A DNA stretch of 64,000 nt. Origin: CAILZL01 sp049840395 (GTDB lineage Bacteria > Pseudomonadota > Gammaproteobacteria > Steroidobacterales > Steroidobacteraceae). The stretch covers positions 124,001-188,000 of the forward strand of contig JASGLD010000002.1 in the NCBI GenBank assembly GCA_049840395.1. Direction: 5' to 3'. Below the pieces are notes generated by a model. The model was not told where the DNA came from, did not search any database, and saw only the letters and a list, made by a program, of their open reading frames with translations. Below are positions 1 to 7,764 of the stretch, in pieces. Each line of letters begins with the position of its first letter. Positions within the stretch are counted from its first letter, which is position 1. A program made the position numbers and the translations under genes.

Positions 1-33
1 GTGGGTTATCTGGGCGAGGGTGACGCACAATGA
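1..33 (+). CDS. C-terminal tail of an upstream gene (partial)
   Basis: The first bases read as an open frame (V G Y L G E G D A Q, then stop TGA at 31-33) that overlaps the next gene's ATG in an ATGA arrangement. Such a 4-base overlap is typical of translationally coupled operon genes, so this is probably the end of another member of the exported-protein operon. Ten codons are too few to identify a product. Confidence 0.35.
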   Translation: MGYLGEGDAQ

Positions 34-764
34 GCGCGATCTTGTTTGCAGAAAGACATGCGAAGTATTTACGTGTTGCAATGCTTGCCCTGGGTGGATT
101 GTTGGCAGTTGCCTGTTCTAAAAAAGAATCCGCTGATCTACATGATCTCAGCGGCACCTGGCAGATTGCCCAACCCATAGAAGCATTGCTAACTGCTGAA
201 AATGCTGTCCCACCCTTGCTTCCGGAAGCGAAAAGTCTCTACGAGCAACGCATGGCGGCAAAGAAAGCGGGTGATGTGTCCTTCGATCCCAGCAGCCGCT
301 GCAAGCCACCGGGTGAGCCGCGTTCTCTGTACGAATTGGGTTATCCATTCGAGATCGTGCAAAAGCCCGAGCGCATTGATTTTCTATATCAATGGAATCG
401 TCTGTTCCGAGTGATCGACATCGACAAGACCCTGCCGGATTTCGCCGGACCTTACTACTACGGTAAGTCGGCCGGACATTGGCAAGGCGACACCCTGGTG
501 GTGCAGGTCATCGGCATCAAGGGCGAGACGCTGCTCGATGCTTCCGGTTTGCCGCATAGCGAAGACCTGAAGCTGGTGGAACGCTTTAAGAAGCTGGACG
601 ACAACACGCTTGAGGCCGTGCTGCAGTTCGACGATCCCAAAACCTTCAGCAAACCTTGGGAGGCGCGCATGGTGTTTGCGCGCAAGCCTGCTGGAACGTT
701 GGTCGAAGATGTGTGCGAGGAGCGCATCAAATTGCCGGGTCACTACAGCCTGCAATATCCCTGA
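30..764 (+). CDS. Predicted lipoprotein of the secreted LSGxW family
   Basis: 244-residue exported protein of unknown function. The N-terminus has a hydrophobic stretch ending in a lipobox (LLAVAC, Cys near residue 29), so it is probably lipid-anchored. The mature part begins with a DLSGTWQ motif and has a central GHWQGDTLVVQ motif and a late VCEERI motif. The same skeleton recurs in the proteins at 4071 and 4835, and the copy at 4835 is clearly paralogous (PPLLPEA, QWNRLFR, DASGLPHS-type blocks). A GAGGG ribosome site lies before the ATG. It opens, as far as visible, an operon of exported proteins. The fold looks beta-rich, lipocalin-like at best; no catalytic residues are recognisable. Confidence 0.8.
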   Translation: MSAILFAERHAKYLRVAMLALGGLLAVACSKKESADLHDLSGTWQIAQPIEALLTAENAVPPLLPEAKSLYEQRMAAKKAGDVSFDPSSRCKPPGEPRSLYELGYPFEIVQKPERIDFLYQWNRLFRVIDIDKTLPDFAGPYYYGKSAGHWQGDTLVVQVIGIKGETLLDASGLPHSEDLKLVERFKKLDDNTLEAVLQFDDPKTFSKPWEARMVFARKPAGTLVEDVCEERIKLPGHYSLQYP

Positions 765-831
765 GTCAGTGCTTCTTTGGAATTGCTAATAACGATGTGC
801 GTATGCCTTTTAACAACACGGGTGGGATGCT

Positions 832-1422
832 ATGAAAGATCAGAGTAAGAAAGTGTATGGTCTGTTGGGCGCATGCGTTGTCGGCGCATTGATCGGCACC
901 GCCGCGATGGCCATTGAAGTGGACCCGGCGACCATCAAGCGTGGCGATGTCGGACCTGTTACACCTTACGGTGAATTGCCGGAAGAAGCAGCGGCCAAGC
1001 GTGTCATGTTCGACTGGCTATATATGCTGGAAGTGGAGCGCAAGCCCAAGGAAGCGTTCGAGAAGTACGTCAGCAAGAACTATTGCAACCACAGTCACAT
1101 CAGCACCAAGGGCAAGAAGCCTTGTTTCAGCTATGAAGAAACCCTGGCTAGCTGGATCGAGCGTCATCCGGAACCACTCAAGCCCGGTCAGAAAATCGAA
1201 ATCCCCACCATGGCTTCGGTTAACGGCGAGATGGTGACCATGTATGGCGCCGGCGTCGATGTGTTCCGTGTGGTGGACGGCAAGATCACCGATCACTGGG
1301 ATGGCTCGCCACCGGCTGAAGTCACTATCAAGGCCCATGATCCTGCCGGTGTGGCCAGAGCCGTGGCGAGAATCGAAGAAGCGGTGGCTGAGCGCAATAA
1401 AGCCAAAGTGGTTAAGAAATAA
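832..1422 (+). CDS. Exported SnoaL-like (NTF2-fold) protein, single domain
   Basis: 196-residue protein with an N-terminal signal peptide (cleavage likely after AMA, near residue 27) and one SnoaL-like/NTF2-fold domain over about residues 45-170. Landmarks are the entry motif PVTPYGELPEEAAAKR, the core NHSHI segment and the closing VNGEMVTMYG...VFRVVDGKITDHWD block, which matches the SnoaL-like aldol-condensation/polyketide-cyclase superfamily (COG4922-like). The same blocks recur twice in each of the next two genes. SnoaL-like proteins are usually cytoplasmic, so export is notable. A Lys/Ala-rich tail follows the domain. Function unknown. Confidence 0.85.
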   Translation: MKDQSKKVYGLLGACVVGALIGTAAMAIEVDPATIKRGDVGPVTPYGELPEEAAAKRVMFDWLYMLEVERKPKEAFEKYVSKNYCNHSHISTKGKKPCFSYEETLASWIERHPEPLKPGQKIEIPTMASVNGEMVTMYGAGVDVFRVVDGKITDHWDGSPPAEVTIKAHDPAGVARAVARIEEAVAERNKAKVVKK

Positions 1423-1442
1423 TCAGTACCCGCGGAGGTCGT

Positions 1443-2432
1443 ATGAAATCCTCGGTACTCGTTTCATTGATTGCCTCCGTGCTGGCCATTGTCTCCGCCG
1501 TATCGGCGGCGGAGACTCGTACAGTCGATGTCGGCCCATTGGATGCCTACGGCGAAATGCCGCAGGAAAGCGCCAACAAGCGTCTGGTGTTCGAATGGCT
1601 GGATCTTGCCATCAAGCAACAGCAACCTCAGCAGGCATTCGAAAAATATGTCAGCAAGCAGTTTAAAGAGCACAGTCATCTGCTGCGCAAGCAAGGACAG
1701 GATGCAGCGGGTTACACAGAGAAGCTTGCCGAGGTAACCAAGCAGGCTGAGCAATTCAAGAAGGGAGTTGATCTGGGCTTGCCCAAACAAGCAGCGGTCA
1801 ACGGTGAGATGGTGACCCTGTACGGCCGCACCTTGGACATCTATCGAGTCGAGAACGGCAGGATCACTGATCATTGGGATGCATCGCCTGCGCAGACCAT
1901 CACTATCAAGGAGCATGCGCCGGGCACGGCTGTGAATGTGATGAAGCCAAGTACCGTCACACCGCCACCATTGACAGCCGAAGAGTTGAATCCGGATCTG
2001 TCGAAGATAGTCATCGATCCGGTGAGTACCGGGCCGGTCAGCCCTTACGGCGAGTCGCCGCAAGAAGCGGCCAACAAGAAAATCGTTTTCGAGTATTCGC
2101 AGTTGGCGTGGTTGCGCGGCAACTTTCCGGCTGCGTATGCCAAGTATTTTTCGCGCGACTTTCGTGCCCACAGTCACATCCTGACACGTGGTAAATCGGA
2201 CTACGTGGGTTATGCAGAGAACCTTGCTTCCAGCATGGCGGCGCAGAAACGCATGGTGGCGAGTGGCGTCGATCTTGCCGTGCCCAAGATGGCTACCGCC
2301 AATGGCGATCTGGTGATCATGTTCGGTGAAGGCATCGATATTCATCGAGTCGTCAATGGCAAGATCACCGACAGCTGGAACGCATCGCCGCCGACCACGG
2401 TGACCTTGCAGCCACCACCGACAATTAAATAA
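1443..2432 (+). CDS. Exported double SnoaL-like domain protein
   Basis: 329 residues: signal peptide (cleavage near VSAA, residue 22), then two SnoaL-like domains in tandem, about 30-160 and 190-320. Each domain has a PYGE-type entry motif, a central HSHL or HSHI, and a closing 'DIYRVENGRITDHWDASP' or 'DIHRVVNGKITDSWNASP' block. GGAGG precedes the ATG, 20 bases after the previous stop. The second repeat replaces the usual Asp-His-Trp of the closing motif with Asp-Ser-Trp, so its active site may be altered. The product is probably periplasmic; substrate unknown. It arose by fusion or internal duplication of the neighbouring single-domain gene. Confidence 0.85.
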   Translation: MKSSVLVSLIASVLAIVSAVSAAETRTVDVGPLDAYGEMPQESANKRLVFEWLDLAIKQQQPQQAFEKYVSKQFKEHSHLLRKQGQDAAGYTEKLAEVTKQAEQFKKGVDLGLPKQAAVNGEMVTLYGRTLDIYRVENGRITDHWDASPAQTITIKEHAPGTAVNVMKPSTVTPPPLTAEELNPDLSKIVIDPVSTGPVSPYGESPQEAANKKIVFEYSQLAWLRGNFPAAYAKYFSRDFRAHSHILTRGKSDYVGYAENLASSMAAQKRMVASGVDLAVPKMATANGDLVIMFGEGIDIHRVVNGKITDSWNASPPTTVTLQPPPTIK

Positions 2433-2450
2433 TCCGCTGATGGAGTAATC

Positions 2451-3545
2451 ATGTTTAATTTCATCTCCGCTAGACCGTTGGGCATTGCTCTGCTTGGCGG
2501 CTTGTTAACTGTGGCGCTGACGCAGGCAGAGGGCGTCGATCCTGCAACCATTAAGCGGGGTGATACCGGGCTGACCAGTCCTCGTGGCGAAACGGCGCAG
2601 GAAACAGCAGCAAAGAAAGTGCTGTTCGAGCGCATCTATGTGGGCTCGATTGAACGCAATGCGGTGGGCGCATTCAATCAATTCTTTAGTGCCGACTATT
2701 GCGATCACGGTCATCTCGGCAATGGCGGGCAAACCGAGTGTTCAACCAAGGAATATCTGCAATCGCGTATCAGTCGTCCGCAGGAACCGCTTAAGCCCGG
2801 CGAAAAAGTCGATGTGCCGAGATTGGCCACGGTGAATGGCGACATGGTCTCTATGTATGGCGATGGCATCGATATCTTCCGCGTCAAAGAGGGCAAGATT
2901 ACCGATCACTGGGATGCATCGCCGCCTGCGGAGATTGAATTGCACGCCAATGCGCGTGGCTTTCCGGAGTGGGGCGTGATTACGCGTGCGGAGCAAGGTA
3001 AGCGCGGCAAACGTACGATTGGTCAACCTACCAACCGCCAGCTATTGACTGCGGTGAATCCGGGTCCCATCACGCCTTATGCCGAGACCAAGCAAGAGGC
3101 TGCCAACAAGCGCCTGGTATTTTCATTTGTATTCAATGCCTATGTGCTCGGCAATCACAAAGACGCGGTTGAAAAGTATGTGAGCCCCGGCTTTTGCGAT
3201 CACAGCCACCTGAATCGTCCTGTCGATAGCGTCTGCGGTACGCGCGATGAACTGATTGCCAGTGGCAAGGGTGTTCGTCCGGCTCGCCTGGGGGATCGCA
3301 TCGAGATTCCGTTCATGGCTTCGGTGGATGGCGAGATCGTCACCACCTACAGCGACAGCGTCGATGTGTTCCGTGTGCATGATGGCTTGATAACCGATCA
3401 CTGGGACGCCAATCCTGCCAAGGACATCATCATTCATGCGCATGCCACCGTGGTTCCGGATCACCTCATAAGAGTGATCGCTGGCGATGTGCCATTCGGC
3501 ACGCGTCCACCGGGAGATGCCGGTTCGCCGCCGATTGCAAAGTAG
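2451..3545 (+). CDS. Exported double SnoaL-like domain protein
   Basis: 364 residues: signal peptide (cleavage near TQAEG, residue 25) and two SnoaL-like domains at about 40-165 and 205-335, joined by a basic linker (QGKRGKRTIGQ). Both halves keep the full closing signature (GKITDHWDASPP; GLITDHWDANPA) and a central cysteine-bearing segment (YCDHGHL; FCDHSHL). These cysteines also occur in the 832 gene but not in the 1443 gene, so two subtypes exist in one operon. A GGAG ribosome site lies 18 bases after the preceding stop. The C-terminal tail is Pro-rich. Confidence 0.85.
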   Translation: MFNFISARPLGIALLGGLLTVALTQAEGVDPATIKRGDTGLTSPRGETAQETAAKKVLFERIYVGSIERNAVGAFNQFFSADYCDHGHLGNGGQTECSTKEYLQSRISRPQEPLKPGEKVDVPRLATVNGDMVSMYGDGIDIFRVKEGKITDHWDASPPAEIELHANARGFPEWGVITRAEQGKRGKRTIGQPTNRQLLTAVNPGPITPYAETKQEAANKRLVFSFVFNAYVLGNHKDAVEKYVSPGFCDHSHLNRPVDSVCGTRDELIASGKGVRPARLGDRIEIPFMASVDGEIVTTYSDSVDVFRVHDGLITDHWDANPAKDIIIHAHATVVPDHLIRVIAGDVPFGTRPPGDAGSPPIAK

Positions 3546-3657
3546 GTTATCCCTGGTCGAGGTTCTTCGATCGGCGGGATTCGATTTCCGGCGCATATTG
3601 TTTGTTTTTCCCTCGGTTTTGATATGCGCTTTTTTATCCATAGTTGAGCAGCAAGCA

Positions 3658-4044
3658 GTGATATTTCGTAGCAGCGTGGGTGGGTTAATTGGGTTGTTTT
3701 TGTCGATGTTGTTTCAGTGTGCCGTGGCTCATCACTCCACCGCCATGTTCGAACCGACGAAGCAGATCGTGTTGGAGGGATCGATCAAGGAGTTCCGCTT
3801 CACCAATCCGCATTCCTGGATCTATCTGATCGTAAAAAATGACAGGGGTGAGGACGTGGTGTGGGAAATAGAGGGCGCGTCGGTATCGCAGATGGCGCGC
3901 CAGGGCTGGACCTATAAATCCCTGCAAGTGGGTGAGAAGGTCAAAGTCACCATCGCGCCGCGTGTCGATGGCACGCCGGGCGGCGCGTTTCGCGGTGTCG
4001 AAAAATCAGATGGCACTGTCCTGGGCACTTCGCCGCGTGTTTGA
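3658..4044 (+). CDS. DUF6152 family secreted protein
   Basis: About 128 residues from a GTG start; the frame is open upstream to 3487, but the upstream part overlaps the previous gene and lacks a signal-peptide-like N-terminus. From the GTG there is a clean signal peptide ending AVA|HHS, and the mature protein begins HHSTAMFEPTK, the usual DUF6152 start. Other family marks are KEFRFTNPHSWIYL, WEIEGASVSQMARQGW and the Gly-rich DGTPGGAFRGV near the C-terminus. The family has no established function. Next door lies a secreted LSGxW protein, a pairing that suggests a shared periplasmic role (inference). Start choice is moderately sure. Confidence 0.75.
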   Translation: MIFRSSVGGLIGLFLSMLFQCAVAHHSTAMFEPTKQIVLEGSIKEFRFTNPHSWIYLIVKNDRGEDVVWEIEGASVSQMARQGWTYKSLQVGEKVKVTIAPRVDGTPGGAFRGVEKSDGTVLGTSPRV

Positions 4045-4070
4045 TCTCTAAAATTTCAGAGAGTTTGTAA

Positions 4071-4838
4071 ATGACATCGAATCTAACGGCGTCACGCTGC
4101 AGTGACTATTGGTGGGTTGTGGCGTTGATGACCGCACAGGTGTTCCATACCACTTACGCGGTCGCCCAAACCCCACCCATGAATCCCCGTGTGCTGTCCG
4201 GTATCTGGACGACTTCGCCGGCGCGGACAGCGGCTAGTGGCGCGGTGGGTGGCATGGCTGCGAATCCAGGTATGGGCGCTGGCGGCGGCCGGCAGGGCAA
4301 TGTGCCAGTGATCAAGCCTGAGTATCTTGCACAGTTTCCGCAGGGCACCTTGGCGCCCAATCAGGGTGAGCTGCCCAACGCCGACGCCGCACGTTTATGT
4401 GTGCCTGATGCCTTCTTCGGTACTGGTGGCGGCTATCCCACGTTGATCATTCAAACCCGGCAACAGGTCACGATCGTCAACGAAGAGAATCACCGTACCC
4501 GCCGCATCTATCTGGACCGTCAACATCCCAAGCGATTGATACCGAGCTATGCCGGTCATTCCATCGGTCATTGGGATGGCAACACCTTGGTGGTCAATAC
4601 CGTGGGATTGCTCAATCGCGAAGGCGGTGTGACCCCGCCTGGGTACTATGTCGAAGAACGCTTTACCCGCAAGAACGATGGCCAGCAATTGGAATGGCTC
4701 ATCAATTTTCATAGCGATGCTTACGTTACACCGGGCAGTAAGACAGTGACTTACAACTGGCGGCCCGATTTGCATATCCAGGAGCAAGTCTGCGAAGAGT
4801 TCTCTGACAATTTCAACGAGAACTACACGTTCAAATGA
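4071..4838 (+). CDS. Exported LSGxW-family protein
   Basis: 255-residue protein with an N-terminal hydrophobic signal (cleavage near YAVAQ, residue 32). The mature part starts at RVLSGIWTT, passes a Gly/Ala-rich low-complexity stretch (about 60-85), and contains SIGHWDGNTLVVNT and YVEERFTRK motifs. These are the same landmarks as in the operon's first and last genes, but sequence identity is much lower, so it is a distant homologue rather than a recent copy. It sits directly behind the DUF6152 gene and overlaps the next start by 4 bases (ATGA). Function unknown. Confidence 0.8.
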   Translation: MTSNLTASRCSDYWWVVALMTAQVFHTTYAVAQTPPMNPRVLSGIWTTSPARTAASGAVGGMAANPGMGAGGGRQGNVPVIKPEYLAQFPQGTLAPNQGELPNADAARLCVPDAFFGTGGGYPTLIIQTRQQVTIVNEENHRTRRIYLDRQHPKRLIPSYAGHSIGHWDGNTLVVNTVGLLNREGGVTPPGYYVEERFTRKNDGQQLEWLINFHSDAYVTPGSKTVTYNWRPDLHIQEQVCEEFSDNFNENYTFK

Positions 4839-5548
4839 GCAAGACCATGAAATTTACAAATTATCTTCGTCCAGCCTGGGTGCTGGCAGCGGCAGGGTGG
4901 GGTGCGCAATTGTCTGCAGCCACACCTGACTTCACCGGTGTATGGCAGGCAGTCAGTCCACCAAGCGCTTTGAAAACCGTAGAGGGTAAGTTGCCGCCAC
5001 TGCTGCCTGAAGCAGCGCAGTTGTATCAACAACGTGTGGCGGCACGTAAAGCCGGCGATATCGGTTTCGATGACACCGCCAAGTGTCAGCCACCGGGTCT
5101 GCCGCGTGCTTACTTCATGGGCATGCCGTTTGAGATTCAACAAGAAGCCAATACATTGTATGTGCTGTTCCAGTGGAATCGCTTATTCCGAGCCGTTGAC
5201 ATCGGCATCAGTCACGATCAACAGAATATGTATGCACCGACTTACTTCGGCTTTGCCACGGGTAGTTGGGATAAAGATGCGCTGGTGATCGACTCGCAGC
5301 TGTTCAACGATATGACTCTACTCGACGCCGCCGGCCTGCCGCATAGTATGGATATGCAGGTGGTCGAACGTTGGGCGCTCGATAAGCAAGGAAGCACGAT
5401 TCAAGCAACTTTTACCATCGAGGATGCACAGTTCTACGCGGCGCCTTGGAGTTTCAAGGCGACTTTCAAGCGCATGCCGTCGGGCACTGAAATACAGGAA
5501 GACGTATGCCTGGAGCGCATGGGTGCGGTAAAGCGGTTGGTCAGATAG
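4835..5548 (+). CDS. Exported LSGxW-family protein, paralogue of the first operon gene
   Basis: 237 residues, signal peptide ending near LSAA|TPDF (residue 28), no lipobox Cys. The mature part aligns over its whole length with the lipoprotein at 30-764: DFTGVWQAV, LPPLLPEAAQLYQQR, KCQPPGLPR, QWNRLFRAVDI, LLDAAGLPHSMD and EDVCLERM all have direct counterparts. One family member is therefore lipid-anchored and the other probably soluble in the periplasm. The ATG overlaps the preceding stop, so translation is coupled. This is the last gene of the operon; a tRNA gene follows. Confidence 0.8.
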   Translation: MSKTMKFTNYLRPAWVLAAAGWGAQLSAATPDFTGVWQAVSPPSALKTVEGKLPPLLPEAAQLYQQRVAARKAGDIGFDDTAKCQPPGLPRAYFMGMPFEIQQEANTLYVLFQWNRLFRAVDIGISHDQQNMYAPTYFGFATGSWDKDALVIDSQLFNDMTLLDAAGLPHSMDMQVVERWALDKQGSTIQATFTIEDAQFYAAPWSFKATFKRMPSGTEIQEDVCLERMGAVKRLVR

Positions 5549-5608
5549 TCGTGCCAACCTATTTTGATTGATCGGCAGCGAAGCTCATCGATGGAAGTTT
5601 GATGTAAA

Positions 5609-7102
5609 TCACTTATCTGAATCACCTTGTAATGCAAACTCTCTTCTGCGCGGGGGTGATGTAGTGGTTGCCTGCGACCTTTCCAAGGTTGACGCGAGAG
5701 TTCGATTCTCTCCCCCCGCTCCAATTGTCCCTGTCAAGCCACGCACCAGCGCCGCAACATGATGGCGCAAGTCGGGAACCGCAGTGGCTTCCCAGTATTT
5801 AGCGCGCAGCAGAGGCCCAACATAGTACAGTGTGGATGAGGGAGTGTTTCTGCCATCAATCAGCGCGTAGTTATCGGCTACCCGGATGCCGATTTTCAGC
5901 GGATCGACTACCAGCAGACCTCGTTCATGCAGATTGGACATCAATGGGTCCATTGCGGTGCTTACATCATTGCACTGTCCGGTACAGTTGATCACCGAGC
6001 CTACCGTCAGTTCCTTCTGAACCTTTGAACCTCGCTTCCTGATGATGGCGTGAATGCCATCAGCGGTTTCTCGCAGCGCCACTATGCGGCCGGCATGACG
6101 GGTCAGTTCGCCACGTGCAGCGCATCGGTCAATTTTTTCTGCGACCTGTGGCGCTACTCGATGGCGATGGATGTCCCAGTAGGGCTGCACATGTCTTAGA
6201 AATATTTTGCGTTCGTTTTCTGCCAGTGCTTGCCAGATAGGTGCAGTCTTGCTGCGTATCAAGCTGAAGACCTCGCGCCAATCGTGGCCCTGTTCGGCAC
6301 TCAAGCGTACTTGCTGACGGAAGGCATGCACCGCTCTCCTCATGGTGTTGAAGCGTGCCAGCGACAGGTCGATCTGTGGCGGTTCTTTTGTTAGCTGATG
6401 GTCGGCGTGAAAGGTCTGTGCTTGCAGTCCGTGTCGCGACACCATGTGGATGGTTGAGTGGAAGGTTTGCTGAGTCAGCGAACAGGCAACATCTACTGCC
6501 GTAAGCCCGGCGCCCAGCAGCAAGGTATCTTGCAATGGGTCGATGCGCGATAGCGCATCCACAGCCCATGGGTCGGCAATGTAGCGCGCCGAATGGGCGA
6601 TATCGGCGCTGATGGCAGGCTGTTTGATGGCCAGATTGCCATTGGCAATGACCACCTTATCCGCTGCTATCGTCGGTCCCTGACTCACGGTCAGCAATGC
6701 ACTGCCTGTCGCTGATACTTGGATATCAGCGACGGTATCTTGAATGATGCGAAACTTAGTATGGTTTGCTTTCCGGCGAATGGCGTTATCGAGCAGGGCT
6801 TCCAGGTAATGTCCATAGATGTTACGCGGCGCGAACGATTCGGCGGAGTAGCTCGGGTCGATCTGCCGTAGATACTGCAGGAAGTCTTGGTCATCCTGAG
6901 CCAGTGCGCTCATGCGGCCTGCGGGCACATTCAGAAGATGTTGTGAATCGGTGGTGCCGTAGGCAATGCCACGCCCAAGCAAGACGCGCTTTTCAATCAG
7001 GATGATTTGACCGATTGCCGTAGATGCGGAGTTCAATAATTGCACTGCGGTGATCACGCCACAGAAGCCGCCGCCTACGATCGCGATAATTTGTCCATGC
7101 AT
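5609..7102 (-). CDS. FAD/NAD(P)-binding protein (COG4529-like), 3' end antisense to a tRNA
   Basis: About 497 residues from the ATG (a TTG six bases upstream is possible). The N-terminus is a dinucleotide-binding fold, IIAIVGGGFCGV (GxGxxG type), followed by GRGIAYG and LLNVPAGRM, typical of the uncharacterised FAD-NAD(P)-binding family of YdhS type. A second nucleotide motif, LLLGAGLTAVDVA, lies near residue 200. The catalytic partner and substrate are unknown. The family-like sequence ends around DLRHHVAALVRGLTG; the last ~38 residues (GAGGENRTLAST... onward) are simply the antisense translation of the tRNA-Gly gene and flank, so the natural stop seems to have been lost or displaced. Confidence 0.8.
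   Translation of the reverse strand: MHGQIIAIVGGGFCGVITAVQLLNSASTAIGQIILIEKRVLLGRGIAYGTTDSQHLLNVPAGRMSALAQDDQDFLQYLRQIDPSYSAESFAPRNIYGHYLEALLDNAIRRKANHTKFRIIQDTVADIQVSATGSALLTVSQGPTIAADKVVIANGNLAIKQPAISADIAHSARYIADPWAVDALSRIDPLQDTLLLGAGLTAVDVACSLTQQTFHSTIHMVSRHGLQAQTFHADHQLTKEPPQIDLSLARFNTMRRAVHAFRQQVRLSAEQGHDWREVFSLIRSKTAPIWQALAENERKIFLRHVQPYWDIHRHRVAPQVAEKIDRCAARGELTRHAGRIVALRETADGIHAIIRKRGSKVQKELTVGSVINCTGQCNDVSTAMDPLMSNLHERGLLVVDPLKIGIRVADNYALIDGRNTPSSTLYYVGPLLRAKYWEATAVPDLRHHVAALVRGLTGTIGAGGENRTLASTLERSQATTTSPPRRREFALQGDSDK
5650..5723 (+). tRNA. tRNA-Gly (anticodon TCC)
   Basis: 74 bases including an encoded CCA. The acceptor stem GCGGGGG pairs perfectly with CCCCCGC; the anticodon stem is CGACC/GGTTG with loop TTTCCAA, giving anticodon TCC; the T-arm is GAGAG-TTCGATT-CTCTC. 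The D-arm is poor: ATGT against GCCT leaves a T-C mismatch, and position 10 is A rather than the common G. It is probably functional, but the D-arm deserves a covariance-model check. It lies antisense to the 3' end of the FAD/NAD(P)-binding gene. Confidence 0.85.
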
Positions 7103-7764
7103 CGTCAAATCCAGAAGCGATGCAAAGAAAATGTCGCCGGTCTCATGCGATTGCTTGCACGATGCAACGCGTGAGCCGTTGATTTGACGGGTGCCGTCCG
7201 GGACGGGTGCTTGTAGTGATCAAGAATGTAGATCATGTAAAGGTGGCTGATGACTGTGGCTTTGGATTTCCATGAAATCGCAGCTACGTGGCAGGGTCTG
7301 CAGATGGAAAGCACTTTGCATGCCAATATGTGTGAATATTGAGCCGTTGCCTGCCTGTATGATCTGAGAGGCGTAAATGCATGACGTCATTGGTCCCAGC
7401 GTCATGCTGCCGGCGATATGAACTGTTGGCCTCTGGTCAGGATCGGCCTTTCGCTGTTGAGGTTTCAGCATTGAAGTGAACGGTCTGTTGAAAACTCAAC
7501 AGAGTGGGTTCGTGGGTCGTCTATCCGTTTGGGACACCGGCCTGAGATTTTCGCGGCTTTATGCTGGCCAAGCCGGGTACGGGCCGAATGGCAGTACGTC
7601 CGATAGGCAAGTTGCCGGTAAAGCTGTTATTGGTAGTCTGAGTGCAGGACGTTGGATGGTGGCTTGGACGGTGGATGTAGATTGCAGCTACTGGCTGCCC
7701 AGTAAGTCGTCATCGTATCTTCGTATTTTTTTGTAGTCGTTCGCTGTGTTTATAACCGACCCAA
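7103..7764. other. Intergenic stretch, no supported gene
   Basis: About 660 bases between divergent genes. Short open frames exist on both strands (for example 7220-7471 on the minus strand and 7476-7736 on the plus strand) but none has a recognisable domain or a convincing ribosome site. It may hold divergent promoters or a decayed gene. Confidence 0.5.

Noticed and set aside
7220..7471. 83-codon minus-strand frame in the gap before ggt
   Set aside because: No domain, poor ribosome site and no support from neighbours; noted only as intergenic.
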